Positions 11,835 through 25,000 of a stretch of 64,000 nt of DNA are shown one piece after another. The stretch is taken from NCBI GenBank assembly GCA_033060915.1, contig CM065390.1:22461001-22525000 (forward strand). The letters run 5' to 3'. Below the pieces are notes generated by a model. The model was not told where the DNA came from. It was given only the letters and a program-made list of their open reading frames with translations, and did no database searches. Position numbers and translations under genes: made by a program. The first letter of the stretch is position 1; the number at the start of each line of letters is the position of its first letter. The DNA is from Euryodendron excelsum (Eukaryota; Streptophyta; Magnoliopsida; Ericales; Pentaphylacaceae).

Positions 11835-13381
11835 ACTGAGAGGGTTAGGTCATAGTCATGTCTCTTAACCCTTCACCCATGTAGAGTCTTCAATTAACTT
11901 GTTCAATCCTATTCACTTTAAATTTTTAAAACCAAATTTTCAAAATTGTTTTAAAAAAACATACATGCATTCATTCATATTATCTTGTATTAAGTTTGCC
12001 ATCCACATACTAACTCTTGCATCTTTGTTTTGTAAGTGCACTTCTTGTTTAAATTTTATTAACTACTATGCATGAATATGATGAACAGGACGGATGGGAG
12101 TTGTTAGGCTCTTTCCTCTGCTTTTAAAAATCACACACACACTGCATGTGCACTTGCATTATGCATACTTGCATTTTTACCCTAACATGACCCTTCTAGT
12201 AAGAAAAGGGGAACGGTATATTGGTTGTGGGCAAGATGCTATGTCAGTTTCTTCGCCTACGGCCTCTTGAGGGTTCTCCCGCTCAAATCACCAACCGATC
12301 ATGGCACCACCTTGAGGAATGGGCCTAGGTTTGAAGATCCGGGAACCGAGCCTTCTTTGGACGCATTAGTCAACCCTCAACCTCAGACTCATACAGACAT
12401 CTCGCATAGCCGAACCTCTGCCGAATTTAAGACACGCACGCCATTTTTAAAACCATGGAGGAAAGGGCGACTGCTCTTATTTTCATTCATACATATTGTT
12501 ATAATGAATGTATTCATACTGTTATAATGCTTGTCTAACTGCTCATGCATGCACGTTTACTTTACCTTGCAATTGCATTCTCTCTCCTTATACTCTTTGC
12601 ACATCCATTTTCATACATTCTATGTTCCATGTCAAGACAAAAGCTCCAAGTAACTCAAGTCACTGCATTCTCATGTATATGATCTACCCATTGAGAGTGA
12701 CACCTAGGTTACGCTCCTTTGCATTAAACCTACCCAAGACTTAAGGGTTCCCACGTTAACCTTACGAAATCATTGCATGCATTTTAAGTCATCTCATAAG
12801 ACGGGCCCCAATCCCTCTATGCTCACGGAGATAGTATTGCCATAAAGACAAGGGGCAATCGATCAACAAGGTTACTCAACGACCTCCTTGATATCAAATC
12901 CAACGAAGGCGAATCCGAAGACTCAAAAGTAGTTTAGGTTTTCCTTTGTAAAACTAGATAGGTGGAACCCCCAAAGGAAAATGTTCCCCCTCCCCCATTA
13001 AAATGTATTTCGATTCTGTTGTATATTAAATCTCGAGTTAAATGCATTTCTTTGTTCCCCGTAAATGAATGGACGGAGGAATGCACGAATGAATGAGGGT
13101 TCCCACTTGATGGTAAGGTATCTGCATACAAGGGCAAAACCCCTATCTCCAAAAGTGGGCCAATACATCATGATTAGTTTCCATCTTAAATAGGGACACC
13201 TTAAGACATGCATTGGATAAAACTCTCTAAAAACCAAAAACTGACTTGCGATTTGTGTTTTTGTGTTTTTGTCTTTTCCTTTTTATTTACAGAGATCACC
13301 CTGCACCGAGTCAACATTGCTTCTAAGAAGGGGCAACATCCACCTAGGGATCCCATTATCACACGTTAAAGAGCATTACTG
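11835..13381 (+). other. Leader of element B between primer site and gag
   Basis: About 1.5 kb without a recognisable gene. It holds short open frames (for example 12225-12527, 100 codons) with no familiar motifs. The stretch 13105-13300 is shared with element C (5825-6000) and leads into gag. Ogre elements often carry an extra ORF here, but none is recognisable. Confidence 0.6.
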
Positions 13382-14759
13382 ATGGTTGCTAACCTTAAAG
13401 AATCGTCTTAAGTTTCTCGAGAAGAGGTCAACGAAATGAGGACCGCCAGATGAGATGCTCAAACTCATTCAAACTATGGTTATGAAGAATAATGTTGCAA
13501 TCCCATCATAATCCATGACTTCATCTAAGGACCCTGAACCCGCTAACCCAAGGATCATGCTTCAGTTTGACAATGCTGGGAGGAATAAGGAAGATGCCAA
13601 AGGGATCAGGGCTGAAGAGGAGGAGACCGTATTACATTCACCTGTCGTAAAGAAGGCCCCCCTAGACCCTCTCAGTCTGAAAATCCAAGGGTTAGAGGAT
13701 TCGCTGCAAAGTCTCCATGGCCACGACACTTATGGGTTCACTGCCTATGACGAGTTATGTTTCTTTCCTGACCACCCGAGACCTGCTAGGTTCAAAATGC
13801 CTGACTTTCAGAAGTATGACAGCACTAGTAACCCCATCGCTCATCTTTATCTATATGCTGGAGTGCTAAGTGGTCACAGCAACTATCTGAAACTCCTCAT
13901 GCAGCTGTTACAACATAGTCTCACTGGGTCTACTCTACAATGGTTCGCCCGTCTAGACCTAAGGAAGATTACAACTTGGATCGAGCTGGTTAATGCATTC
14001 AAAGTCCAATACCGTCACAACATCGACCTTACTTCCGATCGATGGTCCCTGATGACAATGAGTAAAGGTGAGAAGGAAAGCTTTAAAAGATATGCCCTAA
14101 GATGGCGGGAGGCCGCTACGCAAGTTAATCCCCCACTAGAAGAAAAGCAGTACGTACAACTGTTTGTGCACACTTTTCAAGGTATATACTATGAGGAGCT
14201 CTGCACAAGTGTAGGGAAAAGCTTCTCTGAGCTCATCATGCAGGGGGAGATGATAGAAACGGCCTCAGAACAGGGAGGATTACAGACCCCTACGCCAAGA
14301 CTGGAGAGTATACCGCCAACATGGCCAAGAAGGTGGTTACTACAAGGAGCACAATCAAGAAGGAAAGTGAGGTGTCTGCCATGTTGCCTGGCCAATCCCC
14401 CCAATATACTGTCCTGCCTGGCCAATTTACCCCAATACCGACCGCCACCACAATGACCTCATGTCCTGCCCTTACCCACTTTAACCATGCCTACTCTAAC
14501 CCCTAACTACGGCCTTGCTGGGGCACGACCAAACTTTAATAGGCTTGCCCGAGGCACCCGTGTTTTTGATATCTTAGCTTGCACCCAAACCCAAGCTTAC
14601 CACAACCTGCTAAAGAACAACATTTTAAAGCCCATACCTGCTCGTCCATTGCCAAGCCCTCTACCCCTAACCTTCAATGCCACCCTTACTTGCGAATACC
14701 ATTCAGGTGGCCAAGGGCACGACACCAAAAGCTGCTTTTCTCTCAAGCACAAAATTTAG
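13382..14759 (+). pseudogene. Gag of element B
   Basis: By alignment to C, gag begins near the ATG at 13382, but that N-terminal stretch has stops and a frame change. The main open frame is 13515-14456. It shows LKIQGLEDSLQSLHGHD, RFKMPDFQKYD, LMQLLQHSLTGSTLQWFA, DRWSLMTMSKGEKESFKRYA and QLFVHTFQGIYYEELC, a Retrotrans_gag capsid of the Tat/Ogre type. From about 14300 the reading must shift to another frame and back by 14490. The CCHC-like nucleocapsid motif (CEYHSGG...GHDTKSC) then appears near 14690-14735, followed by a TAG at 14757. Gag would form the particle; the packaged RNA would need RT and integrase from another element. Confidence 0.8.
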
Positions 14760-15425
14760 GACCTAAAATATAACAAGACTATTGATCTACAGCCGGTGAA
14801 ACCTGCTCCTACTCCCAATATGACCACCAATCTTCTGCCGAACCACACCGCCAACATGATACTAGTAGAAATGGAAAGCAAAGGAGAGTTCAATATGCTC
14901 AGGGCCGAAGGTTATAAGGACGATTAGGAGACCGATGAAAAAGATGACTTGGAGGAAGATCTCGCATTGTGCCCGATTTATATCTACAACCCTGATGAGA
15001 TGTCCGATGCTTTTGACTGGCCCATTGAGGAGCCAATGTTCCCGAAGGAAGAGTATATCGAAAGCATAACTGCTGATGGATGTGGTGCTGAGTTTCTACA
15101 TCCAAAGTATGCAGCAGCTGAACGTCACTTGTTGGAAAACCCTTGGCCCACAATCAAGTACAACTATGAAGACATGGGTTGGGGGTTAGAAGAGCCAAGA
15201 GAACAGACAGAGCCGTTCGAGTTAGAAAAAGGTGAACTAGCCATCCTATTTACAAAAGGACCTGTTGCAAAAAACAAGAAAGAGATCAATGAAGCTACCG
15301 ACCACATCATCACTGCCGACATGTCCGAAGCTTTAGTAGAAGCCTTTGCCGGTCTTGCCCTAGCCAAGGACCTGAATCAAGAATGGAGTATCGAAGATGT
15401 GGGCATTATCCCAAGGCCTTATTGA
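14760..15425 (+). CDS. Acidic tail ORF downstream of gag, element B
   Basis: Continues in the gag frame after a TAG and one further stop (before the ETDEKDDLEEDL stretch). The uninterrupted part is 14949-15425 (158 codons). It is rich in D, E and P, with conserved blocks YNYEDMGWGL, EPFELEKGELAILF and a C-terminal DVGIIPRPY. The equivalent in C (YDYEAMGWG, EPPFELDEGELNNLF, VGVIPKPV) is clearly homologous. It occupies the place where protease and RT would begin in an autonomous element, but no D-T/S-G motif or RT motif is visible. Function unknown; it may be the remnant of a Gag-Pol linker kept by the family. Confidence 0.6.
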
Positions 15426-16492
15426 AACAGGAATCCCTTCAAAAGCGTATTAGAGGGGGGTGTTTTCACCCACTTTCTTTCTACCCTTTTATATTTTGTT
15501 CTTAAATTAACATCTGCACTTCTATTTCTTTACAAGAAGACTATATGCTTTCTGCTTACGTAATAAAATGATTAAATTGTTTTTATCTTATATGTCTCTA
15601 GCGAATGGTGATTACTTCGTATACAAGGGGGCACGGTTTATCTTGGGGAACAATTTGACTTGAAGGGATGATAGCATGAGTTAACCACTCACCAAATGAT
15701 CAGCTTTTCAAAGAGAAAGAGGACAAGGATGAGTGAAGAAACTACCCAAAGACAACATTTGCAAGACACTAAAGCTAAGCGATGTGTGGCCGGATTATCA
15801 AAATGAAAAGGAGCCACCTTTCATTTCCCTATGTAAAAGAAAAAGTGTTTATATTCCCTTTGTTTAACCCCTAGAGCCTTACAATAAGCGAAAATTTTCT
15901 TTGTCAACCCCGATCCAAGATTGTCCTCCCTACACTGGGGAAGACAATATTTAACAACTCTAGGAATGGTATCCACCCCCACTGTGCTAAGGCAGCATTG
16001 AAGGCTCTATAGATCAAGTAATCTAGTTCAAAGTGAAGAGTGGCCCTCATTTCATTTCCCATACAATCAGAAGCAACCCCTTACCAAACCCCTTGATCCA
16101 TTTATCTTTCCCGAGAAAACCCCAACCTAAGGATCACCGCCCACATTGGGTTAGATTGAACTGCTAAGGAAAATGTCTAAGGAAAAAGGGTTGAAGAATT
16201 TTTCATTTCATAAAAAGAAAGAAAAGAGATAAAAAGGAAAAAAACGAAGGAAAAGAATTACCAAGGGGCAAGAGGCCGGAAAAAAAAATCTAAAGAAAGG
16301 CCTGAAGAAAACCATGATTGAATCATCTTCAAAAGAATAATAAGAAGGTTAAAAGAAATGAGAGTTATGTTTATCTCAAAAGGCATAGATTGAAAGGAAA
16401 GAGTCATTCTCACCTTGGGAAGTATATAGTAAAAGCAATGAGGAAATTTAAAGGTGATCCTAGGTTACAAAGAACCCCAGTAGAAATAATAG

Positions 16493-16552
16493 GTTTGAGC
16501 CTTTACCCTTTCTTGCAAAACCCCAAAACCATGGCCTACATTACAACCCTAC
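16493..16552 (+). repeat. Conserved 60-bp spacer motif, element B copy 1
   Basis: TTGAGCCTTTACCCTTTC followed by AACCCCAAAACC and GGCCTACATTAC. Homologous copies are at 16700-16760, 27315-27373 and 27553-27614. Confidence 0.6.
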
Positions 16553-16699
16553 TAAAGTCCACTCTGATTGAAAATGGATTGCTTGATCTAAGTGAGCTGA
16601 ACACGTTACCAAAGCCAAGGACGGATGCTAACCCTACTAGAAGGAAGAAAAATAGTCAAGGATGGTATGGATCTAAACCCTGTTGAAAACCACATTGAA

Positions 16700-16760
16700 T
16701 TTGAGCCTATATATCCCGTTGTTTCAAGAACCCCATAACCTAGCCTACATTACGGTCCTA
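16700..16760 (+). repeat. Conserved 60-bp spacer motif, element B copy 2
   Basis: TTGAGCCTATATATCCC, then AACCCCATAACC and TAGCCTACATTACGGTCC. It is followed by a phrase (TTTATCGCTCTGC) that also follows the second motif in element C at about 27650. Confidence 0.65.
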
Positions 16761-17382
16761 GAACAAAGTCTCCCCAAATTGAAGGACTGGTCATTTATCG
16801 CTCTGCTAAAGGTCAGGCAAGCTGTTGCTAAAACCTCAAGAGTTGAAAGTTTCAGCCCAATAATCATATACACTAACCCCGAGGCAAAGAGTTGGAGGCG
16901 TTCAAAAGGTTGAGAAAGGTGCAAAGTGTTGTTATCCAATCACGATAAGGTTGAGCCAGAGGAGAGGCCAGACTCCTAAAAAGGAAGGAGTTACCATTCC
17001 AAAGATACTGAGTTCGATAGCACCCCTTGTCATTCTGTTAGTTAATGTATTTCTAATATGTGCAAACATTTTCGGCAACAAAAAAAAAATCCGGCATGAG
17101 TTTTGCATACATAGGATGTAACTCCCTGTAGAAACAGAAATCACTAGCATAGTTTAATGTCAACCCCTGTAATAGATACACAACATCATCATTTCTACAC
17201 ACGCATCGGATTATATACTTAGCTTAAAAAAAAAATCAATCATAAATGTCTCTGCCTATCCATGCATCTAAATATCATAAATATTCATCTTTGTACAGAA
17301 CTTACAAAATAAAACTATCTAACATAAATACATCTTAGGAACAGGGGCAAAGGAAGATCAGAGTCTCCATAAGGGGCATCTA

Positions 17383-19230
17383 TCAAAGGTCAAAGTCAAT
17401 GTCATCTAGATTGAAATCCCCGAAACTCGGCATCGGAGGAGGTGGATAACTACTAGAAGCACCGGCGTTCTGCGAAGAAGACACAGTCGGAATCAGTAAG
17501 ATAAAAGAATAACTAGACAATAGTAGAATGAACAGAAGAAGCAGGGAAAGAACAACATACCCTGCCACTGCCTGTCTAAGATAACCAAGCTGTCAGGGAA
17601 GCTACCTCGGCCTGGTACTAATCCCGCTCCATCTGGCGCTGATCTCTTTAGTCTCTCACAGCAGTAAACTCAGCTTGGGGCACATATCCTCCGGCACGGC
17701 GCCACAAGTCAACCACCTCCTGGCCCACAGCATATCCGCCGACTACTACCTCAAATCGGGTGAAGGTATCGACAGAATGAGCCCTGAAGTGTGCAGTATA
17801 ATCCGTATCTGGAGGAAGTAAGAACCCGGCACCAGGCTGCTGCTCCTGATAGGGGACAGGCACTCCTGCCACCAAGGCTCCAAACATATACTCCGGCGGA
17901 GCTCCTGCTGATTAAAACTTCTCATGAAACTGCCGCCAGTGTCGCTCTCTAAGATAGGACTCCCAAGTATCATCACTAAGAAAAGCAGCTCTCGATAGAG
18001 ACAATGGGACCAAGTACGGCCCGTCTCATAATGAACTGAACCAATGAAAGGCCCCCAAGTCACGTCCCTCGCCTCAATCAAATCCAGGTTTGCCCGTAGC
18101 ATCACAAAGTCAGTAATCTCCGATCGCTAAGCCAACCCATCACGAGCCCACCTCAAAGCACGAGGATAAAGGTCGTCCTTAACAACTGCAGGGTGGCGAA
18201 CAGGCAGGTACTCATAGCTCCACCAGACACGAAAGGGTCAGAAACTAGTCATGCTGCCCTAATGGGAAAAAGTCCAGACTCGCATTGATCGAAAGAAGCA
18301 GCCGAAGGAGAAAGACTCCCAATCTAGCTCAGATAAAGCCCTAATATTAGCTACTATGCTCACCAAATGAAAAGGCACAAACAACTTGTTATTGTTGCAG
18401 AAACAGCTAAAGATGATGTACAAAACAAGTTACCGTCTCATAATGTCCCGCTTGGCAGGCGATGGCTCAGTAGCAAAGGTACGGTCATCCTGACTGAGCC
18501 AAGAGATTGGTAAAGCAGAATGCTCAGGAGGGGGCAAGTCTAGCAATATGCAGGCCTCGTCTCTACTGACTGACTGTAAAGTGATTCGCCGGCCGACGAA
18601 GGAAAGCCCTGCGATGATTGCCCAATCCAAAGGGGTAGGACCCAACTTAAAGCCAACAAAGTGGAAGGTCCCCGTGTCTCCAAACCACTGCTCAATCAGT
18701 GACAGCACCAAATGTTGATTCAAACAGTTAGCCTGTAATCCTATGAAGGCTCCGAATCCGATCTCAGCCAGGAAGGCATGATATGATGGGGTAGCCCACT
18801 ACATGATCATGAAGACTTGATGAACAGCCCCTCTAAAAGCTGTGTGTACCCGCGGAGGGGGCAAATGCTGTCTAGAGTATACACTGGGGTGATAAGCAAG
18901 ATCCTCGAGCGATGGGATGTCCGGTACCTCCAGGTCACCCAAATCTGCATCCGTCTACCTATGTCTAGAGGAGGCTCTCCCATAACTGGTCACCTGGTCG
19001 CCCAGACCCGGTACCTCCTCTTCTGTACCGATCTCCTTTACAAAGGCCTGCTCAACCGGAGGAAAGGGGTCGACAGGTGACCTCCTCCCCCGACCACTCC
19101 GACTAGACAACGCCTGCCCCGCAGAACGTCAGCTACCTCTGGATCGACTGGAAACACTGGTGGAATTTGTCCGAGCCGCCTTTCCCGAGCAGCGTCTTCT
19201 CTCAGAACCATCATCACTCGCATCTGTCAT
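17383..19230 (-). pseudogene. Antisense ORF of element B, plant-mobile-domain-like, with intron
   Basis: Read on the minus strand, opposite to gag. A start ATG at 19230 begins MTDASDDGSERR, like MADAGDDGSERR in element C. Around 18723-18590 the frame reads LIEQWFGDTGTFHF and LGPTPLDWAIIAGLSF, resembling the plant mobile domain (PMD), whose consensus has W..ET.TFHL, a T.TL.D.. core and a GL...G motif. Further open pieces follow with frame breaks. A phase-0 intron (17560-17470) joins ...TGSGR to NAGASSS, giving the C-terminus FGDFNLDDIDFDL and a stop at 17383. Extra antisense ORFs are known in Tat elements; PMD proteins in plants act in silencing and development, but the role here is unknown. 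Several stops make this copy a pseudogene. Confidence 0.65.
17470..17560 (-). other. Intron in antisense ORF of element B
   Basis: Donor GTATGTTG at 17560 and acceptor TTCTTCGCAG ending at 17470, 91 nt, pyrimidine-rich before the acceptor. Removing it joins two blocks in frame. Element C has an intron at the homologous position. Confidence 0.65.
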
Positions 19231-20304
19231 CCTAAAAAGGTAAGCCAAGGTAAGAGGTGTTAATATACGGTACATACAGATAAATAATAATAAAATAAAA
19301 TAAATTAATAAATAAATAAAATAAAAGGATTTCAACGATAAGTCAAAATGAATTTCCTACACCTTTTGATTTTCCAACTTCAAGTCAAATTTCAAGGGTT
19401 TTTTGTCTTTTTCCTTCAAAAAGATTTTATTTCTAAACCTTTCCAACCCTTTTCCTAATTTCTAAAAATTTCGACAAAGTTTTGTTTAAAAAAGGTCCCC
19501 ACAACACCCATGACATCAATACAAAAACATAAACCGTGCATTTCATAACGTTACAATCACATGACATCAACACCCGCGCACGCTTTTTAAATTTTTGAAG
19601 TTTTCAAAACACATGTTTTATTTTTTTAATAAATCAATGATTTTCAAAAATGTCCTAAAATTTCTCAAAATCATTTCAAATGTTTTCTAAAATATTCCTA
19701 CATTTTTCTAAATTTTAAACTCTAAAAATTTCATCAATTTCCCAATTTTCTTTATTTTTCTAATTTTCTAAGTATTTTTCTATTTTTCAAAAAATCAAAA
19801 ATTCACCAAGTTTTCAAAAAATCACGAAACTTCACACGATTATTAAACATATTTTTCTAAGGCACATGGCATAAAAATCTAGCCGAAAACTTAACACCCA
19901 AGCCTGTAGGAACGAACCTCCAATTCCTGCAAAAAATCATCTCCACATAATCACGTAAAATCACTTAAATTCAGTTCAACAAGCATCAAAACGCAAAAAT
20001 AACATCACCATAATGTTTAAAACATATCAAAATATCAATTTTCACTGTTCACACAACTCAAACGGAATTCTACACGTCGAAATCAATAGAAAATTAAAAA
20101 CTCACCTCTTGGAGTTCTCTAGCAAAAACTTCTCTTCCGGCAACTTTTCCGGCGACGTGGTCTACTTCCGGCAACCCCCCGTGGTCCCTAAGAGATGCTC
20201 CTTCAATGTCTAGGTCAGTTTCCTCACAATACCTCGTAATTTTTCACAAATTCTTCAAATTTCGCAGCAGTGTCGAACCAACAGTTTCCTGGTTTTGATC
20301 CTAA
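19231..20304. other. Noncoding region upstream of the antisense ORF, element B
   Basis: AT-rich, including an A/T-only stretch (19283-19325) directly upstream of the antisense start, so it may hold that ORF's promoter on the minus strand. No gene seen. Confidence 0.45.
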
Positions 20305-20333
20305 GCTTGGCGCCACTAGCAGTGGTTCCAAGC
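20305..20333. repeat. GC-rich hairpin upstream of 3' LTR, element B
   Basis: Arms GCTTGGCGCCACT (20305-20317) and AGTGGTTCCAAGC (20321-20333), 11 of 13 paired, loop AGC. A weaker second hairpin with the same stem letters follows at 20347-20367 (loop CCT). Element C has a perfect hairpin at the equivalent place with different inner-stem bases and the same loop. Confidence 0.7.
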
Positions 20334-20550
20334 TAAGTTTGCCAAAGGCACCACTCCTAGTGGCGCTAGTTCCAAATACTGGCCAGCTTTGCCCTTTTTC
20401 TCGCTAAAACTCGATTTCGAAGGCCTTTTGGGCCCAATATTTGTTTCCACAATCCCGTCTTCCAGAATTTCCAAAGTCTGTCCCTCCGACCGCCTCACGA
20501 CCAACATGGGACTCTTATTCTATCGTTTTCTGTCTTCGACAAGCAAAGAC

Positions 20551-20567
20551 AGAAAAAAAGGGGCAGC
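20551..20567 (+). promoter_or_regulatory. Polypurine tract of element B
   Basis: AGAAAAAAAGGGGCAGC directly before the 3' LTR; plus-strand DNA synthesis would be primed here. A small stem (GTCTTCG at 20532-20538 with CAAAGAC at 20544-20550, loop ACAAG) lies immediately upstream. Confidence 0.8.
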
Positions 20568-21977
20568 TATAAGCACCCTATTTTTGACCGCTCGGTAGTC
20601 TACAATCCGTCCAGACTTGAATTCAAGTCAATACGGACATATTCTAGAATTCTAGTCTTAATTCAGTCAATTCATCGCTTCGTGGGCCCACCAGGCCCAA
20701 ATAGAGGCAAAATAACCAAAATGCCCTTGTGCGCATTATTTGATCCAATCCCGTAGGCACGTCTTCCTAAAGACGGTAAGTCCCCTTTTCTAAGTTCAAT
20801 TTCAATCCCCTTCGAGAAAGTTGATTCCTCGAGACGGTAAATCTATCCTGTCCGGCACGTTTTTTGAAGAACGTTTCTTCGAAACGGTAAGCCCCTTCAA
20901 ACCCGTAGACCGAGACGAGACCCCAAGCCCCCTAGATGGTAGAACGGTCCACCTTCAGCGCCCACTAGCCCACTAATGCAAAAATGTCTGTTTCGGCACG
21001 CCTTCCGTGAAAGTTGATTCCTCAAGCGCTAAGTCCCTTTAGCAGCTTTTCGAGATCAGACAGTCTCAAGAATGATCGCGAACTGTCAAAGTAGCAAAAG
21101 TACTCACAAACATCGCAACCGTCAGAGTAGTGAAAATACTCGCAAACAGGTCGATATAAGGAATTGCTAACAAACTCCTGTATCACGGGACCACCATTAG
21201 AGTGACGGAAACACTTAAAACCCATGTCAACACCGGTGCCTGTCACCCCACGTCCGTGAAAAATAACCAAACTGCCCCTGGTGTCATTTTCTAGCAAGTT
21301 TCTTGAGAAAGTACTTAAGTCCTCAAAACGGAAAGTCCACCCTTCTAAGATTGTCTTAAAAGTAATTCGGCATGATTAGGTGCCTTCTAGTCAGTTTCGA
21401 GCCAATTCCGAGACTTTTCGATCAAGATGACCATTTTGCCCCTAGGCATCCAAATGCCCCGGGAACCATACCAGCTCTAGGTATTAAACCAATAACCACC
21501 TGGGAATGCTTCTTATAGTATTCCCAACCCTTATTATCTTTTCAGATCATTCCGAGTCAATTCTGGCAAAGCCGGTGCAAAATGACTGTTTTGCCCCTAG
21601 TCAATCGGTCACCTTTTTCGACCACACTGGCTTTGGGTATCAAACCGGTAACCTTTGGGAACATTCTAAATAATGTCCCCAAATCTCAAGTCTTCTTCCG
21701 GGACATTCTAAGTCCATCCCGGCAGCTTTCTGGCCCGATTGACTATTTTGCCCCTAATGGCCCAGTCAACCCTTCCGACAATTATTATTATCCTTTTTCA
21801 AGTGAAATACCTCCAGGGCCAGCCTTCCGAGCCATTCCTGGTCCTTTAAATCCTTCTCGAACCTTCCGGAGTCACTTCTAGAGAAGTTAAGTTAAAAATT
21901 GCATGGTAGTCACTAGTACAGGTGCCCAAATCTTCTGAAGATACGTTGCTCGCCGACCTTAAAACTTTCCTTAATGA

Positions 21978-22041
21978 CTGGTGCCACTTCTAGTGGCGCC
22001 AGAAGGTTTTTTGGCCTGGCGCCACTGCAACAAGCGCCAGG
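21978..22041. repeat. Two GC-rich hairpins just upstream of the LTR TATA box
   Basis: First: arms CTGGTGCCACT (21978-21988) and AGTGGCGCCAG (21992-22002), 10 of 11 paired, loop TCT. Second: arms CCTGGCGC (22015-22022) and GCGCCAGG (22034-22041), perfect. They lie 14-77 bp before the TATA box, so they may be regulatory. Confidence 0.65.
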
Positions 22042-22054
22042 TCATTCTTCTCTC

Positions 22055-22062
22055 TATAAATA
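22055..22062 (+). promoter_or_regulatory. TATA box of element B 3' LTR
   Basis: TATAAATA at the position matching 9060-9067 in the 5' LTR; transcription from this LTR would read into element C. Confidence 0.6.
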
Positions 22063-25000
22063 CAAAGTCTCCTCCAACGTGAAAGAGGTCCGCAAACTCA
22101 GTCTAAAAACCCTATTCTTTGATATACAGAGCTCGTACCCTCCCTAAACCCTAGCTTCTTTAGGTTTTCCAAATCCTAGCCTCCATACAAAAACCCTAGC
22201 CTTCTATACACTCATATACACTCACATACACTACCCTCCAAAGCATCTATTAAAGACTTGAAGTGCTGCAAACCGAAGTTCTCGAAGATCAAGACGAAGA
22301 CTAAAGCGAAGACCGAAGCAAAGCAAGAAAAGCGAAGCGCGCAAAGCAAAGCAAAATAAACAAGACACAAGGTAGACTTTCTCTTTAAGTTTACGTATCT
22401 TCCCCCTCTCTTCTCTCTCCTAACCCACTTGGGTTTTCTTCTATTTTAATCCCCCATCTTCTTCCCCCCCTTTCTGGCACACTTAAAACAAGGGATTTCC
22501 TGGTCCATGTCTAGGATTAGGCTAATGGAGGGTCACCGTGTCGGGGGCTTTCTTTTAGTCTAACTGGAGACCACGTGGGTTTGGCCCCTTTGATTATGTG
22601 GTGAAGCCTTTAACCTTGTATGTTCACGACCCCAACCTGCATTGTGCATATCATAATCTTGCATTCTTCCAAAATTCATTTTCAAACTTATTTTAAAAAC
22701 TTGCATCAAAACCTTCTTTTCCAAAACTTGTTTTCAAAATTACAATCCTAGGATTATTCTAGCCTTTTCATGGTTAGAGTTGCTTTAGAATAGTGTTACA
22801 TTTAAAGTGACCAATATGGTTCATATTTTCAAAATCATTGTTGTTTTCAAAACCGCTATCCTAAAGTAGTTCTAGCCTTCTTATGGTTAGAATCACTTTA
22901 GGAAAGTGAGATATTTTATATACTTTCTAAAAGCTCTCTTTTCAAATCTCTCTTTCTAAAAAAATCACTTTTTCAATACGCTCTCTAAAAATTCTCGTCA
23001 ATCTCCTTTTCGAGATTCCCTTCCAAAGTTATTTTCTAAAACTTCCCTTCACGAAACTCACTTTCCTAAAAACTCCTTTCCAAAACGCTCTCTTCGAAAT
23101 TCATTTTGTAAAAACGCTCCCTAAGTCTTCTTCGTAGAAAAACTCTTTCCAAAAATCTCATTCCAAAACCATCTCTCTCCAAAAACTCTCTCAAAATGTT
23201 GCTTTCCAACAAATCTTTCCAAAAACTCTCTGTCCGAAACTTACTTTCTAAAAACTGCACTCTAGGATTTCCTTCCAAAAATCTCCCTTTCTAAAAACTC
23301 ACTTTCCAAAATCTCTTTTCTTAGCGTCCAAGTCAAGCCCAAGAGCCAACAATTAGGAAACCCTAATTTTCCTCCCCAAAAATATAGTTTTTAATTCCCT
23401 ATTTTGGCCTCAAAACCTAGGTTTCCAAAACCTCTTATTTTCTACATCAAAATTATATATATTTCCAAAACTTCTTTTCTACACTAAAACTATAGTCTTC
23501 CAAATCTAGAGTTTTTAAAACTTCACCTACCAAATCCATGCCAAATCTAATCTTCCCTTTAGGAAACCAAATCCAATCTTCCCGTTTAGTAAACTAGATC
23601 CTATCCTCCATTTTTTGAAACAAAATCAAAATACCTCTTTTTGAAAACTAAATCCAATCCTTGTTTTAGGAAATAGGAATCTCAATCCCTCCCAGTCTAA
23701 ATCTTTCCTAATCCACTCCTTCCTAATCTCATACTTTCCTAAACCTTAAGTTTCCAAAACTTAAAATTTTAAATCTTTCCTTAAACTTTAAGCTTCCAAA
23801 TCTTTCCTAATTCCATACCTTTCTAGATCTTAACATTCCAAATATAAATCTTCAAATCTTTCTTGAACTCAAATCTTTCCTAATTTTAAGATTTTCTAAA
23901 ACTCAAAATTTGAATCTTTCTAAAATTCTAAACTTCCCTAAACTTCAAATCTTTCCGAATCTAAAACTTTCTAAACTCAAAACTTTCTTACTTTCAAAAC
24001 TTTCCTATTTCAAAACATTCTAAATTCAAAAGTTTCCAATCCCAATACTTTCTTAAAACAAAACCTTTTCTAAAATGAAACATTTTATATTTCAAAACCC
24101 TTCTTAAAATGAAACTTTATTAATCCAAAACTTTCCTAAGTTGAAACTTTCCTAATTCGAAAACTTTCCTAAAACGAAACTTTTCTATTTTGAAACTTTC
24201 CTAGTTCGAATCTCTCTTGAAATCCAATCTTCCTTAAATCTCAAGTCCTTTCTAAATCCCATCTTTCCTAAGTCTAAGGTTCCCAAATCTCAATCTTTCC
24301 AAAACAAGTCCAAATCTTTCTTCTAAGTTCTATCTTTTTAAGTCCAAATTCCAATCTTCTATTCTAAATTCAAATCAAATCCAAATTCCAATTCAACTCC
24401 TTTTTCAAATCAAATCTTCTATATTCTATCGGACTCTTGTCCAAACTACGACTGACCTGATTCCTCAAAAAGGATACGTAGGCAACACTCATGGGCGCAA
24501 TCACAACCTTTTTCAAATTTTCAATTCCACAACTCTTTTCAAATCTCCAATTCCATAATCTATTTCCAACTTCCAATTCTAAAAATCTGTTTTCAATCCT
24601 CAATTTCAATTTCTAAACTTTCTTTCCAATTTCAAACTTCAATTCCACTTTTTCAAATCTATTGTCTAAACTCTCTCTTTCTATTGCATTTACATATCAT
24701 GCATCATGTCTTTTAAAACATTCTTTTTCTAAAGTGGATAGGATTGAACATTTATTAGTTGAAGACTCTCATAGGTGAATCTAGGGTAAATAGATATGTA
24801 GGTACCACAAGGGCGGGATAAGGTGATGGCTTAGTACATTTTTACCATACGTAACTGACCTCCGAACCTAGATCATTGTTTTCAAAAGACCAAAACGGAG
24901 TTATTTTCAAAAAAGGGCTTAAATATTTTCTAAAGGTTACCAAACAGCCTGTTTTCTTAAAAACCCTCTCTTGAGCTAGTATTTTCAAAATCGTTTTCAA

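Larger units (their letters stand above)
15426..17382 (+). other. Spacer of element B with repeated conserved motifs
   Basis: About 2 kb without a convincing gene between the gag tail and the antisense ORF, alternating A/G-rich runs (16195-16315) with conserved phrases. Two phrases occur twice and again in element C: a CCTACACTGGGG-type phrase (about 15930 and 16145) and a GAGCCT...CCTACATTAC phrase (16493-16552 and 16700-16760). Confidence 0.6.
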
